From contig CAKQPR010000029.1 in assembly GCA_934270565.1 (NCBI GenBank), forward strand, positions 1-18,592: a DNA stretch of 18,592 nt. The letters are read 5' to 3'. The notes under the pieces were generated by a model, which was not told the origin of the DNA, ran no database searches, and saw nothing but the letters and a program-made list of their open reading frames with translations. The position numbers and the translations under genes are program-made. Below, piece after piece: positions 9,129-16,065 of this stretch. Position 1 is the first letter of the stretch. The number at the start of each line of letters is the position of its first letter. Source of the DNA: an uncultured Clostridia bacterium. GTDB lineage: Bacteria; Bacillota; Clostridia; Christensenellales; Pumilibacteraceae.

Positions 9129-9770
9129 ATCGCTGCTTATGGGCGTTATAAACGTTTCGCCTACCGTAACGGTTATCGTTTCGGTAGCGGCGTTGCCTTT
9201 TTGGTCGGTTGCGGTAACGGTGACGGTATAGTTACCTACTTTGTCGGGCGTAAAGCCGTTGTCCGTAACGGTTACGTCACTGCCGTCCTCGTATTTTACC
9301 TTCATTTCCACGTCTGCCGAACCCGAGTTGTCGCTTACGGCGAAGTTGGGTACGTATCTCTCGCCCGTTTTGCCCTTTTTTATCGTTCCGAACGCGATAA
9401 CGGGATCGGTTTCGTCTTTTACTTTAAGCGTGGTGGTTTTGGTGATGTCTTTGCCGTTGCCGCAGTCCGCGTAGTACGTTATCGTATAATCGGACATAAG
9501 CCGTACGATAAACTTGTTGTCGGTAAGCGAAACGGTTTCGTCGCCGTTTTTAACGGTGATCGTCGCCGCGTAATCGTTGCTCCCGTCGAACGCGAACGCC
9601 GTCGGCACACGATATTCGCTGCCTACTTCTACCGTGACGCTCGCAGCCACGTCCATAGTGATCGTGCGATCGTCTTTGGGCGTGTTTTTGCACCCCGCAA
9701 GCGGCGTTGCCGCCATTACGGTCGCGAGAAGTCCTACGACCGTACGTTTGAGTCCTTTTCCTTTTTTCAT
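5850..9770 (-). CDS. Large surface lipoprotein with five tandem glycan-binding-like modules
   Basis: This 1306-residue protein starts with a lipoprotein signal peptide ending in PLAGC (lipidated Cys27), so it should be anchored outside the membrane. Two Ig-like domains follow (about 35-118 and 119-205). Then five related beta-sandwich modules (about 215-357, 450-593, 685-835, 925-1078 and 1165-1306) alternate with four Ig-like linkers (about 358-440, 594-675, 836-918 and 1079-1160). Each module carries FDVY-like, TGxxW, WTT(V/I/L)T and Y(F/I)DN(V/L)RG motifs, with the Asp of the last at 352, 587, 829, 1072 and 1299. This resembles galactose-binding-fold carbohydrate-binding modules, but I cannot name a CBM family. 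No catalytic domain is visible. The probable role is multivalent capture of the glycan for the neighbouring enzymes and transporter. GGAGG eight to nine bases before ATG 9770 supports the start. The repeats make local misassembly possible, but the frame is intact. Confidence 0.85.
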   Translation of the reverse strand: MKKGKGLKRTVVGLLATVMAATPLAGCKNTPKDDRTITMDVAASVTVEVGSEYRVPTAFAFDGSNDYAATITVKNGDETVSLTDNKFIVRLMSDYTITYYADCGNGKDITKTTTLKVKDETDPVIAFGTIKKGKTGERYVPNFAVSDNSGSADVEMKVKYEDGSDVTVTDNGFTPDKVGNYTVTVTATDQKGNAATETITVTVGETFITPISSDLEAELITYLSGEANVVEGVAGETEGIREGTKAVKIDVSSADQWPSYAIDPVLSAALVKLYDGISFDVYVSGAQYLHKIGTGAKWVEDAVVIRSGEWTTVTITKAAIENYEGTGQGRMIGNGKPEENGLGNEDFTLYFDNVRGVMQNETVILGSTLDLSEKFAAITDEFEGSTITGFGVTDGSGNSVSSGVDEAAYTFAPASVGSYTVHATLSKENYRDITFSIAVSAEKGNMMPDPIDLEAQAVRYVSGSGSTVIEGTAGETVGIRAGNKAVKAEVIAADQWPSYELNPTIAKKLVTIYDAIAVDVYTENATKSHILSTGAQWEADLVTVQPATWTTLTYTKAAIVGYTGSNDQWRLLNNGNEMCENFTIYFDNLRGVIYTEGIEVGETKDFSEKLNAIKTTLGADSVTLAIEKDGAAVTEGVSGLTFTPNAVGKYTAVATFTKTNYNDYKVTIDFEVKKADMYPAGEVKDGECVEDVFRQLVEDDGEGGTKIQAKVSVNYDPAFVREGSKSIKYYVGSQWYGYCTYVLGNDTAYVQNLIAKYDAISFDVYNDGAKDHKFATGGASWTDKLVNLSSKTWTTVTITKADVIANTKGERLLDNSDSSNENSFSIYIDNLRGVNYYNDDILLGETVDLTARVNALKTSLGADSATLTVIDANGDDVNEIVNDLTVNPTAKGNYTAVVTFTKANYNDYVVKYGFAVTKPDMFPANVNTDAETADNVFGLYSGHTAKATMSVNTDKRFVREGSKSIKYAVNEHMDYFNFTFNIGFGSTGDNVATIAELLKNNDAIAFDVYADGNGTYQIATGNGWNVGYVDVPAKQWTTITITKENIEGFARGDEDCRDVQNKDAHAVDLYFDNLRGVKFYNDDITLGNSVDFTDRINALKSSLGAENVNFAVTNHLGTIVTEGINGYAITPTETGTYTATVTFTKQNYNDYVVTYRFTVTSDTYVKDGEIEAFLEGADTVVTDNTDMEFVRSGDKSKKFYVSSTDYANPTYKLNKESEYVKTLLANYNAIAFDFYIDGNYSHKIGTGGASWEDKLVEVQPKTWTTITITKADIEALDSGRIVYNGWGVSTTEIFSFYIDNLRGVNV

Positions 9771-9800
9771 TCTACTTTCCCTCCGAATAAAATTTTTTAG

Positions 9801-11030
9801 TTACGCGCGTTCCACGCGAATACTGTCGATATACATCACTCTGTCCGCTCCGGGGAATTCGCCCCAGCAGAAGAACAGTTCGTTCATGTCTTTAAGCACC
9901 GAAGTGTCGGTTGCGTAAACCGGTTGTTTGTTCTCGTCCTCGCCGACTACCACTTTGCTTGCGATGTCGGACAACTTGATGCGGCACTCCGTCCAGCGTT
10001 TGGATTTGAGAACCCAGTTGTTTACGGCGAGCGCGCCGGTAAGAACCGAATCTTCGTCCGCGATTCCGCAATACGTACCGATTCCGAACGTCGACGGGGT
10101 GTCGTTGTAAACGTCGAACACGATTTCGTCGTCCATTCCATACTTTGTGAAGTCGATACTGCGGATTATCTTTTCGGACAGCATGAAGTTAGGCCACGAC
10201 GCGTTTTTGACGTTTCCGTGTCCCATAAACACGCGAAGCGACGAGCCGGATTTTGCAAACTTCGGGGAAGTGTTCATACTCATGGTCGGAACGCACGCGC
10301 GGCTTCCGCCTCCGCCCATAATGGACGAAACGGTCGCGTACGCCTGATAGTCCTTGTCGAACGAACATATTTCGTCCTCGTCGAGAACGATTTCGGCTTC
10401 GGCTTTTTCGGCAGCGTACTTATACGCGTATCTGTCGATATAATAGGTAGGAAGCGTCTGATCGTAGCGGATCGGCTCGAACGAGACCATAACCGTGCGT
10501 ATGTGCTGCATATCGAACGTAAGCGAGAGGTTTGCGCGGTTGGTGTCGTACACTACCCTCGTCCACGCTTTGGGGGTAAGGACGAACTCGGTGTCGGAAG
10601 TACGCTGATAGTTTTTATCTTCGAGCGCGATCGTGATCTTCTTTTCGCCGTCGTTGTCGTTGTAGATATCGAACATAACGTATTCGACGAGTTCGAAGTT
10701 GCCGTAGTCCGTTTCGTCGTCCGCGTCGCCGAGGTAGCCCGTGGTGAAACTTATGTACGGATAGCCGCCGGTAGCGTCGCCCAGTCCGTAACCCTGCGGG
10801 CGGACTTTGAGCGAAGCTTCGCCGCTGCGGACGTAAGTCTTGTCGGTGTTGATTTCGTTTCTGCCGAAGTAATTTCCGAACGAAATTTTTCTGACTTCGG
10901 TACGCGACTCGAAATCGCATACGATAACGGTATCGGTTTTTTCGCCGCCGTCCGTATTATCGCCGCCGCACGCGGCAAGAGGCAGTACGCAGCAAAGCGC
11001 GAGTAATAAAGCGAGTATTCTTCTTTTCAT
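9801..11030 (-). CDS. Surface lipoprotein with two glycan-binding-like modules
   Basis: This 409-residue protein has a lipoprotein signal peptide (MKRRILALLLA... to PLAAC, lipidated Cys21) followed by a Gly/Asp-rich spacer. Two beta-sandwich modules follow, at about residues 34-205 and 215-409. Module A has VMFDIYND (118-125), a WTRVV motif (156-160) and YYIDRYAY (196-203). Module B has IVFDVYND (303-310), WTECRI (346-351) and MYIDSIRVE (399-407). These landmarks follow the same order as the five modules of the next protein in the operon, so the two are probably related binding proteins. No catalytic domain is visible. It lies between a surface hydrolase and the large binding protein, which fits a role in holding substrate at the cell surface. 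GGAGG sits eight bases before the ATG and overlaps the TAG of the upstream gene, a sign of translational coupling. Confidence 0.8.
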   Translation of the reverse strand: MKRRILALLLALCCVLPLAACGGDNTDGGEKTDTVIVCDFESRTEVRKISFGNYFGRNEINTDKTYVRSGEASLKVRPQGYGLGDATGGYPYISFTTGYLGDADDETDYGNFELVEYVMFDIYNDNDGEKKITIALEDKNYQRTSDTEFVLTPKAWTRVVYDTNRANLSLTFDMQHIRTVMVSFEPIRYDQTLPTYYIDRYAYKYAAEKAEAEIVLDEDEICSFDKDYQAYATVSSIMGGGGSRACVPTMSMNTSPKFAKSGSSLRVFMGHGNVKNASWPNFMLSEKIIRSIDFTKYGMDDEIVFDVYNDTPSTFGIGTYCGIADEDSVLTGALAVNNWVLKSKRWTECRIKLSDIASKVVVGEDENKQPVYATDTSVLKDMNELFFCWGEFPGADRVMYIDSIRVERA

Positions 11031-11042
11031 ATTCGCGTCCTC

Positions 11043-13487
11043 CTATCTGTTCTTGCACACGACGTCGTCGATATACAGCGTGCGCGCCGCGTCGCCTTTG
11101 GCTCCGACGTAGAAGTACAGCGCGGTAATCTTCCCCGAGCATTTCTCCCAGTTAAGATCCGCCATTCCGCTGAGCGTTACGAGTCGTCCGGCTCTCGGAA
11201 CGACGTCGAAACTTCCCACCGATTCCATAATCGGGTCGCCTTCGATCTTTGCCGAAACTTCGACGGTGAAGGTTTCGGTTTCGCGCGTGTAAATCATCAT
11301 CGAAATATTCAGCGTTTTCTCGTCGAGCGAACGAAGTTTATCCGACTCGAACACGAACGACTGGCGGCTCTTCGTCGCCTCGCCGAGCGCGATTTTGACG
11401 AACTTGCCGTCGCGAAGTCCGAACGAACCTCCCGTGGTCGTATCGAGCGAAATCGTACCGTTGTTGGTCGTGAATTCTTTTACGTCCTCTTCCGTTTCGA
11501 TCGGGTTGAGCGAAATAATTCTGCCGCCGAGACCGACGCTTACGGTGTGGCGATCGCTGCCCTTTACCGCCGTGAACGTAAGCGCGTTGCTTTCGCCCGA
11601 AAGCGGAACTTTTACGACGAATTTACCGTCCTGCGCGGGTACGGCGCTGCCGTTCGCTTCGATCGACACGCCCTCCGCGGCTCTGATCGTGAACGAATAC
11701 TCGTCGCCCGAAAGGTTAGCTTCGGTTACCGCTCCGCCGAACTTCTGCGCGAAGATCGCGAGGTCGTCGAGTTCGCGGCGAACCTTCATAAAGTCGTACG
11801 AATTTGCGCGGATTTTCGCGTCGGCGTAAAGTTTGTCGTACAAAAGTTTGAGTATGCCCTTGTCCGCGTCCGCGTTCGGGTCGAGAGCCGTCGTTACGTC
11901 GTTGATTTCTTTAAGCATCTCGAACTCTTCCTGACCGTCGCGGGTACGCTCGAGGCGCATACAGCCGACGGGATCGGTCATGCCGTAATCGACCCCGGGA
12001 TAGAACAGTCTGCCGTCGCCGTTTTCCACCATTCCGTAAGTTGCGGGAACTTCGTACGGGTCGATGTTTCCGTTACCGTACGCCGAAAGCGACGAATTCC
12101 AACTGACGAGATCCCAGTACAAAAATCCCGACACGCCGTATTCTTTCTGCATCCACGCGATCATTCTCATTCCGATCGGGTCGGAATCGGTGTGCCAGTT
12201 AGGCGTGGGGTTGTGCGGTCCGGTCGCAGTATACCACCAGTACTCGTAACCCTGTTCGCCGAGGCTTTCGTAAACGTCGCGCTCGGACTGCGACGAGAAG
12301 TAGTTTACCATCGGGCAGTAATACTTAACTCCCTCGCCGTTGTTCCACAGTCTTGCGTAATATCTGTCGGTTGCAAGCACGGGGAGGCTTTTAACCGACG
12401 AAACGAGCGATTCGTGAAGTTCGTCGCTGCCTTGCGCCGCGAAATAGTCAGCCATTCTCTGCTTGAACTTTTCGGCGTCGTTCGACATGCGGATCGCGCG
12501 GTTTACCCGTCCGCTGATTTCCGCTTCGTCGGTGAGGGTCGCGAAGTAAATAACCGCTTTTTTAAGAAGGTCCACGTCGTTTTCGACGGAAGCCGCGTAA
12601 AGTTTCTTTATAAGCGTTTCGAGTTTGTCCCAGTCCGCGTCGGTGTCGTTTACCGCCGAGTTGTACGCTTCCGAGTACGGCAGGCAGTAGGTCGAAACCT
12701 TGGGATTGTTTACGTATTCGAGCGCGGTTTGCACGTAAATATCGTAATTTTCGTACGGGCAAGGCAGGTAGTTTACGTTAAGACGGTATTTAAGCGCGGT
12801 TTCGTAATAGGCTTTATACGCCTCGACCGTGTCGTCGTACCTCGTCATATAATGGCGGGACATAACCGCGACCGAGCGCGAATTAACCTCGTCCGTAAGC
12901 GTATAGTCGATAACCGTAACGGCGGCGGGGATTTCGTATTCCTTGCCGTCGGCGGTGAGTCTGAACGTGCCGTTGTACGTTCCCGCGGGCTGAGTTTTCG
13001 AGGGATAAGCCGTGATAAGCACGCCCTGATTCTCGCCTTTGGTCATCTTGTTTTCGCCGTACTCTACCGCTTTGTCGAACGGCAGAATCGCGTCGGCGTA
13101 CTTACCTACTCCCGTCGAGCCGCCTTCCGAGCCGGTGGTAATGTTTATGTATTTTTCGTGGTAGACCTCGAAACTCTCTTTGGGGAACTTGTTGTCCGAA
13201 GCGTCGTAAAGATCCGCTACTTCGATTTTATACGATTTTACGTCCGCGTCGGGCGTGAAAATCAACTGACTGCTTTCGTACTCGTTGCGGGCGACGGTAA
13301 CTTCGTACTTTGCCGCGCCGAGGTTGTCGTAACTTTTGTCGGCGAGTACGTCCACCGCCGAGATAGCGGAACGGATCGTTACGTCCGCGATTTTTCCGCC
13401 GCCTTTGTCGCCGCACGCGCAAGCGGAAAACGCCGTAATAGCCGCTACCGCCGCGCAAGCGATTTTAAGTGCCGTTCTTCTCTTCAT
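11043..13487 (-). CDS. GH123/DUF4091-like glycoside hydrolase lipoprotein
   Basis: This 814-residue protein opens with a basic n-region, a hydrophobic core and AFSAC (lipidation at Cys23 or possibly Cys25), followed by a Gly/Lys spacer, so it is probably a surface-anchored lipoprotein. An N-terminal beta domain (about 34-195) precedes a barrel-like catalytic region (about 200-545). Key features match the DUF4091/GH123 type: TLTDEA with the Asp320-Glu321 pair, YWWYT (416-420), LYWDLVSWN (456-464) and RDGQEEFEML (516-525). GH123 members release beta-linked GalNAc; whether this one does is inferred. The Ala after Asp-Glu, where the operon's other copy has Pro, leaves specificity open. A C-terminal beta module (about 665-814) ends in LYIDDVV, like the binding modules of the next two proteins. 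AAGGAGG just before the ATG gives a strong start, 12 bases after the binding-protein gene. Confidence 0.8.
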   Translation of the reverse strand: MKRRTALKIACAAVAAITAFSACACGDKGGGKIADVTIRSAISAVDVLADKSYDNLGAAKYEVTVARNEYESSQLIFTPDADVKSYKIEVADLYDASDNKFPKESFEVYHEKYINITTGSEGGSTGVGKYADAILPFDKAVEYGENKMTKGENQGVLITAYPSKTQPAGTYNGTFRLTADGKEYEIPAAVTVIDYTLTDEVNSRSVAVMSRHYMTRYDDTVEAYKAYYETALKYRLNVNYLPCPYENYDIYVQTALEYVNNPKVSTYCLPYSEAYNSAVNDTDADWDKLETLIKKLYAASVENDVDLLKKAVIYFATLTDEAEISGRVNRAIRMSNDAEKFKQRMADYFAAQGSDELHESLVSSVKSLPVLATDRYYARLWNNGEGVKYYCPMVNYFSSQSERDVYESLGEQGYEYWWYTATGPHNPTPNWHTDSDPIGMRMIAWMQKEYGVSGFLYWDLVSWNSSLSAYGNGNIDPYEVPATYGMVENGDGRLFYPGVDYGMTDPVGCMRLERTRDGQEEFEMLKEINDVTTALDPNADADKGILKLLYDKLYADAKIRANSYDFMKVRRELDDLAIFAQKFGGAVTEANLSGDEYSFTIRAAEGVSIEANGSAVPAQDGKFVVKVPLSGESNALTFTAVKGSDRHTVSVGLGGRIISLNPIETEEDVKEFTTNNGTISLDTTTGGSFGLRDGKFVKIALGEATKSRQSFVFESDKLRSLDEKTLNISMMIYTRETETFTVEVSAKIEGDPIMESVGSFDVVPRAGRLVTLSGMADLNWEKCSGKITALYFYVGAKGDAARTLYIDDVVCKNR

Positions 13488-13499
13488 ATCGCCTCCTTA

Positions 13500-15125
13500 T
13501 TACGAAAGTCCCGCTTCTTTTTTGATCTGCGTCCAGCGCGCGTCCGTCCAGTAATCGTATTCGTCCTGAAACAGCGTTTGCGGAGTTTTTCTGTCCTCGT
13601 AGTTCTTGGCGGTGAAGTAAATTTCGGTTATGTTAGTTCCGTTGGTGTACGGCTCGATTCCGAGAACGCCCGCTTTTGCGTAATCGCTGTAATATACGCC
13701 CGTCTTTCTCTTTTCGTAAAGGTCTTTCTGGAAAATCGAAAGGTTGTTCCAACGTTCGGTATCCCCTTCGAGGTCGTAACGGAACGGCATCTGGTTGCCG
13801 CTCGTGTTATCGATATAAGTCGCGAGTCCCTCGTCGGACGCGAGGTACACCATAAATTCCTTGGCAAGGTCTTTCGCCGTCGCGTAAACGGGTATAAACA
13901 TCGTAAGGTTTACGGACGAAGTGTAGGTGTGGCGCGCGGTTTGTATGCGCTCGTAGTCCGCTTTGAATTCGTCGGTGGTCGTGTCGATTTCGGTTATCGC
14001 GCTAAGGTCGCGGGATTCTCCGTCGTCCTCTTTGTCCACCGCCGCTATTACCTTTTTAAGCACGGCTTCGGTCTTGACTACTTCACACTTTTCGGTAATC
14101 GAACTGATAACCGGGGATTTCATCGCGCGGATATCGTAATGATTCGGATCTTCGTCGGCAACGCTCTTCATTTCGTTCTCGAACCAGTCGCCGTTGGGGA
14201 TCATAAGTCCTTTGCCGAGAATCATACCCGCCTGCGCCTCGGTGAACGTAGCGGTGTTTACGTTTTCGTGGCTGTTGCCGCTCTCGCGGTTGATGAGTTT
14301 GTCGAGAACTTCGAGCGCGCGAAGTCTGCCCGTCTGACGGAAAATCTCTTTCGAGCGCGACATATTGCCGTCCTCGTCGATGGAAATTCCGTTGAAGAAG
14401 TTGGTTATGTTCTCGCCGCCCTCGTACTGCGTCCACCACGTGTCGCGAAGGTAGTTCCAGTACCCCGTGGGCGCGGAGAACACGAACGGCGTTACTTTAT
14501 CCGCGGGAAGTTTGTTCGCGTTGGAAGCGGCGTAATAATTCTTTATCGTTTCGCAAGCCGCGACGAGGTCGTCGGTGGTTTGCGGCGAGGCGATTCCGAT
14601 CTGATCGAAAAGCGTCTTGTTGTACAAGAGTCCGCCGAAAGTCTTGCTCCACGGCACGTCGTAATAGTGTCCGTCGATCTTGTTGGGAATTGCGGTCGGA
14701 ATCATTTTCTGCTCGAACGTAAGTCCGTTTTCCATTACCGTAGCGTACACGTCGTCAAGCGGCTCGACGACGTTGTCGTAGCCGGCAAGAACCTGATCGC
14801 CCTCTTTCGCGATGGTGTTTCCGCCCGCGCCGCCCGTAATGAACAGGTCTACCGTGTTCGTTTTAGGACCCGCGGCGATAAGCGTTCTTTGCTGCATAGC
14901 CGAGTCGCCCCATATATCGAACGTTACCGTCACTCCCTCGGCGGCTTTTTTCGCGATAAACTTGTCCGCCGCAGCGGTAATCCATTCGGTACCGAATCCC
15001 GCCTGATACGAATAAATTTCGATATGGGTATCGGTATCCACTTTCGCTTTGCCGCAGCCGGTAAAGGTAGCGGCGCACGTTACGCACATAATCGCGGCAA
15101 GAACCGCACTCAACTTCTTTTTCAT
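13500..15125 (-). CDS. Extracellular sugar-binding lipoprotein of an ABC importer
   Basis: This 541-residue protein has a signal peptide ending in FTGC (lipidated Cys24) and a family 1 solute-binding protein body. The first strand IEIYSYQAG leads into a periplasmic-binding fold. DLFITGG (about 93-99) and the YYDVPWSKTFGGLLYNK segment are typical hinge and ligand-pocket regions of oligosaccharide-binding proteins. At 541 residues it is longer than the usual 400-450, as in binding proteins for larger saccharides. It should hand ligand to the two permeases encoded just upstream. GGAGG six bases before ATG 15125 supports the start; the gap to the permease gene is 18 bases. The ligand cannot be read from sequence, but the neighbouring hydrolases suggest a galactose- and/or N-acetylgalactosamine-containing glycan fragment. 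Confidence 0.92.
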   Translation of the reverse strand: MKKKLSAVLAAIMCVTCAATFTGCGKAKVDTDTHIEIYSYQAGFGTEWITAAADKFIAKKAAEGVTVTFDIWGDSAMQQRTLIAAGPKTNTVDLFITGGAGGNTIAKEGDQVLAGYDNVVEPLDDVYATVMENGLTFEQKMIPTAIPNKIDGHYYDVPWSKTFGGLLYNKTLFDQIGIASPQTTDDLVAACETIKNYYAASNANKLPADKVTPFVFSAPTGYWNYLRDTWWTQYEGGENITNFFNGISIDEDGNMSRSKEIFRQTGRLRALEVLDKLINRESGNSHENVNTATFTEAQAGMILGKGLMIPNGDWFENEMKSVADEDPNHYDIRAMKSPVISSITEKCEVVKTEAVLKKVIAAVDKEDDGESRDLSAITEIDTTTDEFKADYERIQTARHTYTSSVNLTMFIPVYATAKDLAKEFMVYLASDEGLATYIDNTSGNQMPFRYDLEGDTERWNNLSIFQKDLYEKRKTGVYYSDYAKAGVLGIEPYTNGTNITEIYFTAKNYEDRKTPQTLFQDEYDYWTDARWTQIKKEAGLS

Positions 15126-15143
15126 CTTAAACCTCCGTATTTT

Positions 15144-16052
15144 TTATCCTTTAAGTCCGCCTACCGACAAACTTGACATAAACATATCACGAAACGCCAC
15201 GAACAGCGCGAGTATGGGTATCGTCGAAATGATAACGCCCGCGTAATAGACCGGATACTTGACTGCCCTAGTCATATTCGCTTCGTACTCGTAAAGTCCG
15301 GAAGCGAGCGTCGGGTAACTCGGCAAGTAGATAAGCGGCGTCATATAATCGTTCCACGCGGCGATGAAGTCGGTCATCGCGAACGTTACGAGCGGCGGAA
15401 TCGCCTGCGGGAGCATTATACTGAAAAATATCCGCGCCTGCGACGCTCCGTCCACGAGTCCCGCTTCGGCGTATTCCCAACTGATCCCCTTGAAGAACGC
15501 GTACAGTACCAAAAACCGCATACCCGTTATGGGGCCGAGCGAAGAAATTATGATATTCAGCGGATTGTCGTAAAGTCCGAGGTCGCCTTTCAATTTGAAG
15601 TCGGCTGCAAGCGCGCCGTAAATCGGAATCATCATTATAAGAATGTTGATCGTATAGATGATTTTGCGACCGGGAAATTCGAGTTTTGCCATAACGTAGC
15701 AGACTATCGCCGACGCGAACAGTCCGACTATAACGCTGCCGCCCGCCGTCCACAAACTGTTCCAGATCATACCGAAGTAGGTCGTATTTTTAAGTTTTAA
15801 CGTGCGTACAGCCTCTAAATAGTTTGAAAACAGCCACTTTTGCGGAAGCGCGAACGGGTCGCCGCCCGAATATTCGAGACTGCCTTTGAGCGATGACGTA
15901 AACATCCAGATTACCGGATAAAGAAGCGTGATCGCGTACAGCACGAACAGCACGAAAATTATCGCGAACAGTACTCTTTGCCCCGCTTCCATACGTTCTT
16001 CGCGGGGTTTACGGAAGCGCACGTCGGTTTCGCTAAGTAAATTATTTCTCAT
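15144..16052 (-). CDS. Carbohydrate ABC transporter permease (MalG/UgpE type)
   Basis: This 302-residue inner-membrane protein has about six hydrophobic segments, the first at residues 27-51. The EAA loop that contacts the ATPase reads EYAEAGLVDGAS (193-204). The protein ends in the GGLKG tail typical of the MalG-like half of sugar importers. It pairs with the permease encoded just before it to form the channel. GGAGG eight bases before ATG 16052 overlaps the end of the upstream gene (TGAGGAGG), so the two permeases are probably translationally coupled, which would help equal production. Confidence 0.95.
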   Translation of the reverse strand: MRNNLLSETDVRFRKPREERMEAGQRVLFAIIFVLFVLYAITLLYPVIWMFTSSLKGSLEYSGGDPFALPQKWLFSNYLEAVRTLKLKNTTYFGMIWNSLWTAGGSVIVGLFASAIVCYVMAKLEFPGRKIIYTINILIMMIPIYGALAADFKLKGDLGLYDNPLNIIISSLGPITGMRFLVLYAFFKGISWEYAEAGLVDGASQARIFFSIMLPQAIPPLVTFAMTDFIAAWNDYMTPLIYLPSYPTLASGLYEYEANMTRAVKYPVYYAGVIISTIPILALFVAFRDMFMSSLSVGGLKG

Positions 16053-16065
16053 TGTCGCGCCCTCC

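Noticed and set aside
11547..15176. A 1209-codon open frame on the plus strand, antisense to the binding protein and GH123-like lipoprotein genes
   Set aside because: It opposes two well-supported genes with signal peptides and ribosome binding sites. Its translation is rich in Arg, Val and Phe with no recognisable domain. It stays open because the real genes rarely use TTA, CTA or TCA codons. The same applies to the plus-strand frames at 5835-7244, 8505-9800 and 9924-11006.
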